From Chloroflexota bacterium (GTDB lineage: Bacteria > Chloroflexota > Dehalococcoidia > UBA2979), in assembly GCA_009839925.1 (NCBI GenBank), contig VXOS01000168.1, forward strand, positions 1 to 44,177: a stretch of 44,177 nucleotides of DNA, read 5' to 3'. The stretch's first letter is position 1, and each line of letters starts with the position of its first letter. The notes under the pieces are model-generated. The model saw only the letters and a program-made list of their open reading frames with translations, had not been told where the DNA came from and ran no database searches. Positions 28,435-36,759 of this stretch are shown here, piece after piece. The position numbers and the translations under genes are program-made.

Positions 28435-28496
28435 CGCGGCCCGGGGGCCGTCCGCGCGGCGTGCGGAAATCGAGGCGCTCCGGGGTCGCCGCGGGC

Positions 28497-29318
28497 TCAG
28501 GCCTCGAGCTGGTGCACCATTACGACGTCGCCCTGCGTGCGGTAGCCGAGCGAGCGCAGCAGCGCCATGCCCGCGTCGTTCTCCTCGTTGACCATCACGT
28601 AGATGATCCGGTTCCCGGCCCGCGCGAGGTGCGCGTGGGCCTCGGCGAAGAGCGCCTGCGCGACGCCTCGGCGGCGGCGCGCGGGCACGACGGCGACGTG
28701 GTAGACGTAGGCGCGCCAGCCGTCGACCGTGGCGACGATCGCGCCAACCAGCGCGCCTTCCTCCTCGGCGACGAGCGCGATCGCGCCGGGGCTGGTGATC
28801 AGCGTCTCCCACTCGTCCTCGTCGACGGTCTCGAGGCGCGACTCGTCCCACAGCGCCTGGATGCGCTCGTGATCGCGCAGCGTGGCGCGGCGGAACTCGA
28901 GGCGACTCGGGAGCTGCGCCTCGATGTGCCGGATCGGCAACTCGAAGCGCCGCCGCGCCTGGTCGAGGATGTCGAGGCGCAGCCAGCGGGAGATGCTGGC
29001 GGGCAGCGTGCAGAGCAGCAGCTCGTCGTAGGCGCCGGGGTGCTCGTCGAGCTCGTCCTCGATCGCGAGCAGCGGGGCGGCGTCGCCGATGGTGGTGCGC
29101 TCCACGGTGACGCCCGCGCGCTCCAGCATCGTGCGCGCCTGCTCGGCGCGGCCGCGCGTGACGGCGTCGAAGGGGCCGCCCCGCACGTGCGAGGGCAGCA
29201 GCGCCGGCAGCAGCAGCGCGAACGTGGAGCCCGCGTGCTCGTCCGACAACTCCTTCGCCCTCGAGACGAGCTCGGGGCTGGTGGCGGTCTGGTCCGCGAC
29301 GATCAGGTAGCGAGGCAT
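28497..29318 (-). CDS. Usp-like domain fused to a GNAT acetyltransferase
   Basis: 273 residues. Residues 1-130 (PRYLIVADQTATSPELVSRAKEL ... DELLLCTLPASISRWLRLD) have the alternating strand/helix pattern of a universal stress protein-like fold. Residues 135-273 are a GNAT domain: FRRATLRDHERIQALWDES, VAEEEGALVGAIVATV, and acetyl-CoA loop VVPARRRRGVAQALFAEA. The N-terminal assignment is tentative; the GNAT assignment is firm. Linked nucleotide-sensing and acetyltransferase domains occur in mycobacterial cAMP-regulated protein lysine acetyltransferases, though with a different sensor fold. GGGAGGA lies 4 nt before the ATG. Confidence 0.82.
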   Translation of the reverse strand: MPRYLIVADQTATSPELVSRAKELSDEHAGSTFALLLPALLPSHVRGGPFDAVTRGRAEQARTMLERAGVTVERTTIGDAAPLLAIEDELDEHPGAYDELLLCTLPASISRWLRLDILDQARRRFELPIRHIEAQLPSRLEFRRATLRDHERIQALWDESRLETVDEDEWETLITSPGAIALVAEEEGALVGAIVATVDGWRAYVYHVAVVPARRRRGVAQALFAEAHAHLARAGNRIIYVMVNEENDAGMALLRSLGYRTQGDVVMVHQLEA

Positions 29319-29421
29319 GGCGTCCTCCCGGTGTCGTGACGCGCCGCAGGTGAGGCACGGATTGCCCTGGTGGGCGAGGGTACCAGTGCGCGCGAGTAGC
29401 GTGCAGCGCGGGGCGGTCGGG

Positions 29422-30786
29422 TCAGCGCTCCGCGACGACGCCCGCGGGCTCGCGCGCCTCGCTCTCGGGAACCTCGAAGTGCGCGCCCGCCCGGCTGCGC
29501 CGGAAGTCGCCCGCCAGTGCGAAGATCGCGAGGGCGCCGACGATCAGGACGAGGCCGAAGGCGATCTGGGCCGGCTGCACGCCGATGCCGTCCGAAAGGA
29601 ACCCGGCGGCAGCCCCGCCGGCGGTCATGAAGGCGCGATCGAGCGTGAGCACGCCGAACACTCGCCCGTGCATGCGCGGCGGCGCCGTCAGCAGCAAGGC
29701 CGAGCGCGTGAGCGCCATATAGGCGCTTTGCAGCCCGCCGAGGACGGCGAGCATTGCGAACGGGATGACGAAACCGGCCGGCCCGGGGATGTAGCTGGTC
29801 AGCGAGAGCAGGACCAGCGCTGCGCCGAACACCGCCGTCATCAACGGCAGGATCACGCCCAGGCGGGTTGGCTGCTGCGTGGCGATCAGCAAGGACGCGA
29901 GCAGGGCGGCGACGCCCATCAGCGCCGTCATGCCGCCGAAGCCGGTGCTGCCGATGTCGAACACCTTCTCGGCAAAGAGCGGGGCGAAGACCTGGAGGAA
30001 CGACATCCCGAACATGAAGTAGATCATCGAGAGCAGCAGCACACCGCGGATCGCCGGGTGCGTGAAGGTGAAGCGCAGGCCCTCGAGCAGCCCGCCGGTG
30101 AGCCCGCTCGCGCTGCGCGCCACACCGCTCCTGATAGGCGCGACCCTCAGCATATACGTGGAGAAGACGGGGATGGCGTAGACGAGGGCAATCAAGGCGA
30201 ATGCTCCGGTCGCGCCGAACACGCCGTAGAGGATCCCGCCGCTTGCTGCTCCGAAGATGCGCATCGTGTTCTGCGTTGCGCTCATCAACGCGACGGCGTT
30301 CGTGACGTGTGTCTCGGGCACGACGGAGGGCACGAGGCCCATGCGGGCGGGCTGGTCGAACGCCATGAACGTCCCGCGGACCACGGCGTACGCGTACATG
30401 TGCCAGAGTTCGAGGAGGCCGAGCGCAAGGATCGCCACAAAGCCGACGTTGAGCAGGAACGCCCCTGTCTTCATGACCAGCAGCACCGATCGTCGGTCGA
30501 ACGAGTCGGCGATCACGCCCGCCCACATCCCGAGGATGAACTGGGGGACCGTGCGTACGGCGAGGACGCCTCCGACGTGAGTGGCCGACCCGTCCGTGAG
30601 GTCGAGCACGAGGAAGGGGCGGGCGATCTGCTCCATCCAGATGCCGCCGGCGTGCCCGGCCTGGCCGAGCCAGAGGTATCGGTAATTCCTGATCTTGAGG
30701 GAGGCCCAGGTGCCAGGCCGAACCGGACTCCGCAGCGTTCCGGAATCCCGTGCCTCGCTGGCGCCCGCGGCGCGCTCCTCGCTCAA
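29422..30786 (-). CDS. MFS transporter (EntS/MFS_3-like)
   Basis: 454 residues with about 12 hydrophobic helices. RNYRYLWLGQAGHAGGIWMEQIARPFL at the N-terminus and GVIADSFDRRSVLLVMK (motif A in the helix 2-3 loop) are typical of the EntS/MFS_3 group of exporters, which handle siderophores, macrolides or other amphipathic compounds. The soluble N-terminus is about 28 residues and the C-terminus is polar. The start is TTG with GGAGG 4 nt upstream. The gene is monocistronic within the minus-strand series. The substrate is unknown. Confidence 0.9.
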   Translation of the reverse strand: MSEERAAGASEARDSGTLRSPVRPGTWASLKIRNYRYLWLGQAGHAGGIWMEQIARPFLVLDLTDGSATHVGGVLAVRTVPQFILGMWAGVIADSFDRRSVLLVMKTGAFLLNVGFVAILALGLLELWHMYAYAVVRGTFMAFDQPARMGLVPSVVPETHVTNAVALMSATQNTMRIFGAASGGILYGVFGATGAFALIALVYAIPVFSTYMLRVAPIRSGVARSASGLTGGLLEGLRFTFTHPAIRGVLLLSMIYFMFGMSFLQVFAPLFAEKVFDIGSTGFGGMTALMGVAALLASLLIATQQPTRLGVILPLMTAVFGAALVLLSLTSYIPGPAGFVIPFAMLAVLGGLQSAYMALTRSALLLTAPPRMHGRVFGVLTLDRAFMTAGGAAAGFLSDGIGVQPAQIAFGLVLIVGALAIFALAGDFRRSRAGAHFEVPESEAREPAGVVAER

Positions 30787-30901
30787 ACGGCCTCCTCGGC
30801 CCCGGAGGTGACGCCGGCAAGCGACGCTGCGCGTCCGTCGGCTCGCGCGAACGGGGCCGTGCCCGAGCGTAACACGCCCCCGCGGCGGCGCTGCTCTCCG
30901 C

Positions 30902-32110
30902 TCAGTCCGCCTCGATCTCCGACAGCGCGGCGAGGATGCGCTCGCGCTCCTCGGCGCTGGCCGGGCGCGGGCGGTTCTCGTCGGGATCGATGTACACCGG
31001 GCGGAACCTGAGGGCGGGCGGCGCTACGTTGCTGAGTTCGACGATCGCGACCGTCGTGGCGAAGGGCCCCTCGCCGAGCGTGTCGAGATCCTCGCGGTCG
31101 AGGTCGAAGACGAAGTTGCCGAGGCCGTAGAGGATCAGGGCGTTCCCCCGGCGCTCCCACGGTTGCAGCGTGTGGGCGTGGTGGCCGATCACCAGGGTGG
31201 CGCCGGCATCAGCCGCGGCGGCGGCCAGTTCGCGCTGCTGCTCAGTGGGCGTGGCGTCGTACTCGTCCCCGAAGTGGAAGACGACGACCACGAAGTCCAC
31301 CGCGGACGTGATCGCGGCGACCGCTGAGCCGACCGCCCCGACCTCGGCGCGGGCGACCCCCGGCTGTCCCCCGTCGGCGAACTCCGAGGACCCCACGGCG
31401 CTGAAGCCCAGCAGCGCGACGAACGCTCCGCCCGCCTCGATGATCAGCGGCGCCTCCGCCTCGCGACGGTCGAGGCCGGCGCCGAAGTGGGCAACCTCGA
31501 TTGCATCGAGCGCGTCGAGCGTGTCGCGCAGCCCGACGGGGCCGAAGTCGAGCGCGTGGTTGTTGGACAGCGATACCGCATCGAACCCCGCGGCTCGCAG
31601 CGTCTCCGCGAGCTCGGGCGGGGCACGGAAGGTGTAGAACTTGTCGAGCGGCTCCCCGCGCTCGGTGAACGTCCCCTCGAGGTTGCCGATCAGCAGGTCA
31701 CTCCCCGCGAGCAGCGGCGCGACCCGCTCGAAGGGGTAGGCGGGCCCGTGCTGCTGCATCAGCGTGACGATGTCGCGCGCGAACATCAGGTCGCCGACGG
31801 CCGCGATCGTCAGCGTGATCGGCTCGGGGGGAGGCGTCGCCGTCGCTGCGGTGGGCGCGACGGTCGCTGCCGCTGACGGAGTCGGCGAAGCCGGCTCGGG
31901 CGTGGACGGCGTCGGCGAGGCGGCCTCGGGCGTGGATGTCGGAGGAGCGTCCGGTGTCGCCTCGACAGTGGCGACGGCGGTCGGGGTCGCGACCGGAGTC
32001 GGCGCGGCGTCGCGACCCGCGTCCGGCCCCAGCGCCCCGCAGGCTGCGAGCAGGAGCAGCAGCCCGGCGAGCGCCGGGCCGCCGGCGCGCCGCAGGCCGA
32101 ACCGCGGCAC
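30902..32110 (-). CDS. CapA-family metallophosphatase-like lipoprotein
   Basis: 402 residues. A lipoprotein signal with lipobox LLAAC (about 20-24) is followed by a Pro/Thr/Ala linker of about 70 residues, then a CapA/PgsA domain: VGDLMFARDIV, IGNLEGTF, SLSNNHALDFG, VVVVFHFGDEY, VIGHHAHTLQPWE, and LGNFVFD. The conserved Asp, Asn and His residues are those of the calcineurin-like fold. CapA was named from poly-gamma-glutamate capsule synthesis, but most homologues have untested roles at the cell surface. No capB or capC is present, so capsule synthesis is not implied. It starts at GTG and ends 12 bp upstream of the SDR at 32123 in the opposite sense of reading order. Confidence 0.88.
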   Translation of the reverse strand: MPRFGLRRAGGPALAGLLLLLAACGALGPDAGRDAAPTPVATPTAVATVEATPDAPPTSTPEAASPTPSTPEPASPTPSAAATVAPTAATATPPPEPITLTIAAVGDLMFARDIVTLMQQHGPAYPFERVAPLLAGSDLLIGNLEGTFTERGEPLDKFYTFRAPPELAETLRAAGFDAVSLSNNHALDFGPVGLRDTLDALDAIEVAHFGAGLDRREAEAPLIIEAGGAFVALLGFSAVGSSEFADGGQPGVARAEVGAVGSAVAAITSAVDFVVVVFHFGDEYDATPTEQQRELAAAAADAGATLVIGHHAHTLQPWERRGNALILYGLGNFVFDLDREDLDTLGEGPFATTVAIVELSNVAPPALRFRPVYIDPDENRPRPASAEERERILAALSEIEAD

Positions 32111-32122
32111 GCGGGACCGCTG

Positions 32123-32914
32123 CTAGAGGTTGTGCTCGCGCACGACGTCTTCGTCGTAAACGATGTTGCCCGTGTAGCTGCTCGCGTCCTGCTCGCACAT
32201 CCAGACGGTCGCCTTGCCCATGTCATCGGCCGTCTCGAAGTCGAGGGTCGGATTCTCCGGGTCGTTCTCGAAGAAGAGGTTGCCCGGCGTCTTCACGCGG
32301 CCGTTGGGCGAGAGCACGTTGACGGCGATGTTGTCGCCCTGCAGCGCCATCGCCTGGCGCTGCGAGAAGTGCTCGAGGCCGGACTTCTCCGGCCCGTACA
32401 GCAGGTCGCCGACGCTCGCGATCTGATCGTCGGTGTAGGGCCCGACGCCCGGCATGATCGAGCCGCGCGAGGAGACGTTGATGATGTGGCCGCCTCCCGC
32501 CTCCCGCATGTGCGGCACGACCGCGCGCATCGCGATGATCGGTCCCACGAGGTTGATCGCGATGCTCAGCTCGATGTGGCGCTCGCGCGCGCCGACGATG
32601 TCGCCCGGGATGAAGATCGCCGCGTTGTTGACGAGGACGTCGATCCGGCCCCACTCGGCGATCACCTGCTCGACCGCGCCGGTGATGCTCTCGGCGTCGC
32701 GCAGGTTCATCACCACCGGCAGCGCCGCTCCGCCCTCGGCGGCGATCTCCTCGCTGACGGAGTGGATCGTGCCGGGCAGGCGCGGGTCGGTGACCTCGAC
32801 CGTGCGGGCGGCGACGGCGACCTTCGCGCCGGCGCGCGCGAGGTACTTCGCGATGTCCGCGCCGATGCCGCGGCTGGCGCCGGCGACGATTGCAACCTTG
32901 TTCTCGAGCGACAT
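32123..32914 (-). CDS. SDR-family oxidoreductase, HSDL2-like
   Basis: 263 residues. AGASRGIG cofactor loop, AART after beta-2, and NNAA. After beta-2 it has EVTDPRLPGTIHSVSEEIAAEGG, matching the LPGTI loop of hydroxysteroid dehydrogenase-like 2 proteins. Catalytic residues: Ser in NVSSRGS and YGPEK (Tyr and Lys four apart). The substrate is unknown; the subfamily is linked to fatty acid or steroid metabolism. It is divergent from the SDR at 33063, sharing a 148-bp promoter region. GAGGGGA precedes the ATG, and the next gene downstream on the transcript is the CapA-like lipoprotein. Confidence 0.9.
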   Translation of the reverse strand: MSLENKVAIVAGASRGIGADIAKYLARAGAKVAVAARTVEVTDPRLPGTIHSVSEEIAAEGGAALPVVMNLRDAESITGAVEQVIAEWGRIDVLVNNAAIFIPGDIVGARERHIELSIAINLVGPIIAMRAVVPHMREAGGGHIINVSSRGSIMPGVGPYTDDQIASVGDLLYGPEKSGLEHFSQRQAMALQGDNIAVNVLSPNGRVKTPGNLFFENDPENPTLDFETADDMGKATVWMCEQDASSYTGNIVYDEDVVREHNL

Positions 32915-33062
32915 ATGCGGATTCCCCTCGTGTCTTGGTCACGGGTGTCGTACCGTCACGCCCGCAGCGCGGGTGCGGCCTGCGACAGCATATCGGGCAA
33001 GGCCGCCGCTGTCCGGCTTCCGGGCGGGGCAAGTGGCGGGAAACAGCAAGGAGGGCGGCACG

Positions 33063-33863
33063 ATGGCGGGTGAAGGCGGACAGCTCGAGGGGCGCGTCGC
33101 GGTGGTCACGGGCGGCTCGCGCGGCATCGGCGAGGCGATCGCGGTGCGTTACGCGATGGAGGGCGCGCGGGTCGCGCTGGCGGCGCGCACCGTCAACGAG
33201 GGCGACCACCGGCTGCTGTCCGGCAGCCTCACCGGCGTCGCCGCGCGCATCGAGGCCGCGGGCGGCGAGGCGCTGGGCGTGGCCTGCAACCTCTTCGAGG
33301 CGGCGGATCGCGAGCGCCTGATCGAGACGACCGAGGCCGAGCTCGGCCCCGTCGACATCCTCGTCAACAACGGCGCGGTGACCTGGTACAGCCCGATCGA
33401 CGCCTTCGACGCGGAGAAGCAGCGGGTGATGTTCGAGGTCCAGGTCCACGCCGCCGTGCACCTCTCCCAGTTGGTCGCGGAGGGCATGAGCGAGCGGGGC
33501 TGGGGCGCGATCGTCAACATGTCGTCCGGCTCGGCGCTGCACCCGGAGCTGGGCGCCGCGACCCACGGCGGCACGATCTACGGGATGTGCAAGTCGGCGC
33601 TGGAGCGCTTCAGCACCGGCTTCGCCGCCGAGCAGCCGGCGATCGCCGTGAACGCGATTCAGCCCGGCCTGATCGCCACCCCGGGTGTCGAGTACTTCGG
33701 GATCATCAACGACGAGAACCGCGACCGCGTCACGCCGGTCGAGCACGTCGCCGAGGCGTGTCTGCGGCTGGCGGTCAATGAGCCCTCGATGATCAGCGGC
33801 CGGATCGTGACGACCGCCGAGGTGCTCGAGGAGTTCGACCTGACCCCCTCGGAGCTGCCGTAG
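33063..33863 (+). CDS. SDR-family oxidoreductase (HSDL2-like insertion)
   Basis: 266 residues. TGGSRGIG loop, AART after beta-2, then NEGDHRLLSGSLTGVAARIEAAGG, an insertion close to that in the SDR at 24175 (EGDHRL...GSL in both). NNGA, NMSSGS and catalytic YGMCK are present. It is clearly a paralogue of the 24175 gene and a more distant one of its divergent neighbour at 32123. GGAGG lies 8 nt before the ATG. It converges on the hydrolase gene at 33882. Confidence 0.9.
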   Translation: MAGEGGQLEGRVAVVTGGSRGIGEAIAVRYAMEGARVALAARTVNEGDHRLLSGSLTGVAARIEAAGGEALGVACNLFEAADRERLIETTEAELGPVDILVNNGAVTWYSPIDAFDAEKQRVMFEVQVHAAVHLSQLVAEGMSERGWGAIVNMSSGSALHPELGAATHGGTIYGMCKSALERFSTGFAAEQPAIAVNAIQPGLIATPGVEYFGIINDENRDRVTPVEHVAEACLRLAVNEPSMISGRIVTTAEVLEEFDLTPSELP

Positions 33864-33881
33864 CCGCGACCGGCCCTGCGG

Positions 33882-34856
33882 TCAGTCGCCGAAGAGCGCG
33901 CTGCGCAGCGCGTTCTGCTGATCCGCCGCCCAGCCCTGCGAGATCGGCGACTCGGAGACGCTGTTCGGCGACCCGTGGAAGGCGACGGGGTAGACGTGCA
34001 GCTCCGTGCGCACGCCCGCCGCGTTCAGCGCCTGCGCATAGTCGATGCTCTCGTCGACGAACAGGTCGAGCGCGCCCACGTTGATGTAGGCCGGCGGCAA
34101 CCCCTCGAGGTTGGTGGCGCGCGCCGGTGCGGCGTAGACCGGGACGTCGTCGCCGCCGTTGTTGCCGGCGAGGTAGGAGCTCCAGCCGATCGTGTTCTTC
34201 TCGCGGTTCCAGAGCCGCGGGTCGGTGATCGCATGGCTGCTGTTCGAGATGTTGCGGTCGTCGATCATCGGGTAGACCAGCAGCTGGAAGCAGACGTCGA
34301 TCTCGCCCCGGTCGCGCGCCAGCAGCGCGAGCCCGGCACAAAGCCCGCCGCCCGCGCTCCCGCCGCCGATCGCGATCCGCGCCGGGTCGATTCCCAGCTC
34401 CCCGGCGGCTCCGGCGAACCACTTCAAGCCGGCGTAGCAGTCCTCGATCGGCGCGGGGTAGGGGTGCTCCGGCGCGAGCCGGTACTCGACCGAGGCGACG
34501 AGGATGCCGAGGTCCAGGGCCTGCTGCCCGCAGAACCCGTCGCTGCCGTCGACGCTGCCGACGACCATCCCGCCGCCGTGGATCCAGTAGAACGCCGGGC
34601 CGCCGGGCTCAAGGCCGTCCGGACGGTAGAGCCGCACCAGCACGTCCGGCGCGCCGTCCGGCCCGGGCGCGTAGCGGTCCTCGGTCGTGACGCCGTCCGG
34701 CACGGGCTCGATCTCGCGCTGGGCCGAGTGCTCCCGCATCGCCGCGACGGAGCCGCGGATGTCGTTGACGTCGAGCGGGCGTTCGGGCATGCCCTCGTAA
34801 ACCTCGAGGTGCAACTCGTCCAGCCGGCTCGGTATGTCGATGCCGCGGTCCGCCAT
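33882..34856 (-). CDS. Alpha/beta hydrolase, hormone-sensitive lipase family
   Basis: 324 residues. The oxyanion motif HGGG in YWIHGGGMVVGS, nucleophile elbow GGGSAGGG (Ser in G-x-S-A-G, here GGS rather than GDS), Asp in ALDLFVDES, and His in VAFHGSPN complete a catalytic triad. HSL-type esterases cleave short to medium acyl esters. The N-terminal about 60 residues form the cap region. It is probably a cytosolic esterase that feeds alcohols or acids to the neighbouring dehydrogenases (inference). It is convergent with the SDR at 33063. Confidence 0.9.
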   Translation of the reverse strand: MADRGIDIPSRLDELHLEVYEGMPERPLDVNDIRGSVAAMREHSAQREIEPVPDGVTTEDRYAPGPDGAPDVLVRLYRPDGLEPGGPAFYWIHGGGMVVGSVDGSDGFCGQQALDLGILVASVEYRLAPEHPYPAPIEDCYAGLKWFAGAAGELGIDPARIAIGGGSAGGGLCAGLALLARDRGEIDVCFQLLVYPMIDDRNISNSSHAITDPRLWNREKNTIGWSSYLAGNNGGDDVPVYAAPARATNLEGLPPAYINVGALDLFVDESIDYAQALNAAGVRTELHVYPVAFHGSPNSVSESPISQGWAADQQNALRSALFGD

Positions 34857-34931
34857 GCTTCACCCCCTGCTCGGCGTGCGTGCTGCCTCGCGCGGATGGT
34901 ACCGCGCCCGCGCCTGCCGCGCGGTCTACCC

Positions 34932-35702
34932 TCAGACGACGAGGCCCGCCGAGGTGTGGATCGTCTGCGCGGTGATCTGACGGCTCTCCGGCAGGCAGAG
35001 GAAGACGATCGCGGCGGCCACGTCGGGCGGCTCGGCGGCGCGCCCGAAGAGATTCGAGAGGTACCCCTCGCGCGCGTCCGCATCGATGTCGCGCGTGCCG
35101 GTCATGCCAGTGCGCGTGAGCCCCGGCGCGACCGCGTTGACGTTGATCTCGTGCGGCCCCAGCTCGGCGGCGGCGCTGCGCGAGAGCTGCACGATCGCCG
35201 CCTTCGAGCTGGCGTAGGCGACGTGCGAGCGCGCGCGGAACGCCGAGCTGGAGCTGACGTTGACGATCCGTCCGCCCTCGCCGCGCTCGATCATGTGCCG
35301 CGCGACCTCCTGCATCAGCAGCATCGGTGCCTTCAGGTTGACGACGTGAACGCGGTCCCAGTCCTCCTCGGTCAGGTCGAGTAGCCCCCCGCGCGCGCTG
35401 ATCCCGGCGCAGTTCACGAGGATGTCGATCCGCCCGAAGGCGTCGAGCACCTGCCGCACGACGCCGGGAATGCCGCTCGTGTCGGCGAGGTCGTAGGTCA
35501 GCGTCAGGGCCTCGCCGGAGAGCGCCTCGGCGGCGGCCGCGCTGCGTGCGGCGCCCGCGCCCTCGCGGTCCAGCACCGCCACGCGCGCGCCGCGCCGCGC
35601 GAGCTCCCGCACCGTGGCCGCGCCGATCCCGGACGCCCCGCCCGTGACGAGCGCCACCTTGCCTGCCAGCGTCTGCTCGCGGGTCTGTTCCGTCGTCGTC
35701 AT
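34932..35702 (-). CDS. SDR-family oxidoreductase
   Basis: 256 residues. TGGASGIG loop, LDREG after beta-2 (acidic, NAD-preferring), NCAG in place of the usual NNAG, Ser in NVSSSSAF and catalytic YASSK. It is closest in appearance to FabG-like 3-oxoacyl reductases and 2-hydroxycyclohexane-type dehydrogenases; the sequence does not distinguish. It starts with ATG preceded by GGAG at 7 nt and is divergent from the SDR at 35809 across 106 bp. It ends 75 bp from the hydrolase gene on the same strand, so the two may be co-transcribed. Confidence 0.9.
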   Translation of the reverse strand: MTTTEQTREQTLAGKVALVTGGASGIGAATVRELARRGARVAVLDREGAGAARSAAAAEALSGEALTLTYDLADTSGIPGVVRQVLDAFGRIDILVNCAGISARGGLLDLTEEDWDRVHVVNLKAPMLLMQEVARHMIERGEGGRIVNVSSSSAFRARSHVAYASSKAAIVQLSRSAAAELGPHEINVNAVAPGLTRTGMTGTRDIDADAREGYLSNLFGRAAEPPDVAAAIVFLCLPESRQITAQTIHTSAGLVV

Positions 35703-35808
35703 CGCCTCGCTCCTCTCGTCATCGCGGCGAGGGTAGCGCGCGACGCGGTCCGAGGGCGCCCGGTTCCGCTAAGGTGGCGATGAACGAACGGAATGGAGGG
35801 GGGCAGGC

Positions 35809-36690
35809 GTGCTGCTGGCAGGAAAGAACGCGGTGGTGACGGGATCGACGCGCGGCCTGGGCCGCGCCTACCTCGTGGGACTCGCCGAGGCGGGCGCGAA
35901 CGTGGTGGTCAACGGGCGCAACCTGGAGCAGTGCGATGCGCTCGCGGCGGAGATCAACGCCGGCCCGGGCGGCAACGCCGTCACGTTCCCCGAGAGCATC
36001 GCCAGCTGGGACGCGGGCGAGCGCATCGTCGACACCTGCGTCGAGGCCTTCGGAAGCATCGACATCCTCGTCAACAACGCGGGGATCGTGCGCGACCGCA
36101 TGATCTTCAACATGACCGAGGAGGAGTACGACGAGGTGCTGGCGACGAACCTCAAGGGCCACTTCTCCTGCACGCGCTTCGCCTCGCGCCACATGCGGGC
36201 GCAGGGGAGCGGGCGGATCATCAACATGACGGCCGACAGCGGCCTGAGCGGCTACACGGGCAACTCCAACTACTCGGCGACGAAGGGCGCGATCGCCACG
36301 ATCACGCGCGGCTGGGCGCTGGAGCTGATCAAGTACGGCATCACCGTCAACGCGATCTCGCCCTCGGCGCCGACGGAGATGACGGCGACGATTCCCGACA
36401 ACATCGACGCCATCAAGGGCTCGCGAGGGCTCACGCACGGCGGGCGCGGAGCGATGCGCACCGGCACGACCGAGGAGTGCGCCCCGATCGTCACCTACCT
36501 CTGCAGCGACGAGGCGCAGGAGATCACCGGCCAGATCTTCGGCATCGGCGCGGACCGGCTCTCGCTCTACTCGCACCCCGACCCGAAGATCCGCATCTTC
36601 AACGAGGGCGGCTGGACGGTGGACCTGATCCGCGAGCGCGTTCCCGCCCTCATGGTTCCCGCCCTCGAGTCGATCGAGCTGCGGGTTTAG
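35809..36690 (+). CDS. SDR-family oxidoreductase with C-terminal extension
   Basis: 293 residues. TGSTRGLG loop, NGRN after beta-2, NNAG, Ser in NMTADSG and catalytic YSATK. The fold is of the 3-hydroxyacyl-CoA dehydrogenase/MFE-2 type. The last 45 residues after GIGADRLSLYSHPDPKIRIFNEGGW extend beyond the core and resemble the tail of peroxisomal multifunctional enzyme-type reductases. The start is GTG with a strong Shine-Dalgarno (AGGGGGG) 5 nt upstream. It is a plausible beta-oxidation step together with the MaoC-like hydratase, but the genes are far apart. Confidence 0.9.
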   Translation: MLLAGKNAVVTGSTRGLGRAYLVGLAEAGANVVVNGRNLEQCDALAAEINAGPGGNAVTFPESIASWDAGERIVDTCVEAFGSIDILVNNAGIVRDRMIFNMTEEEYDEVLATNLKGHFSCTRFASRHMRAQGSGRIINMTADSGLSGYTGNSNYSATKGAIATITRGWALELIKYGITVNAISPSAPTEMTATIPDNIDAIKGSRGLTHGGRGAMRTGTTEECAPIVTYLCSDEAQEITGQIFGIGADRLSLYSHPDPKIRIFNEGGWTVDLIRERVPALMVPALESIELRV

Positions 36691-36759
36691 GCGGGGCGGC
36701 GAGCGAGGCTGGCTGGGGCTGCGCTACTCCTCGCAGCGCCGGCCCGTCGCGCGCTCGAT

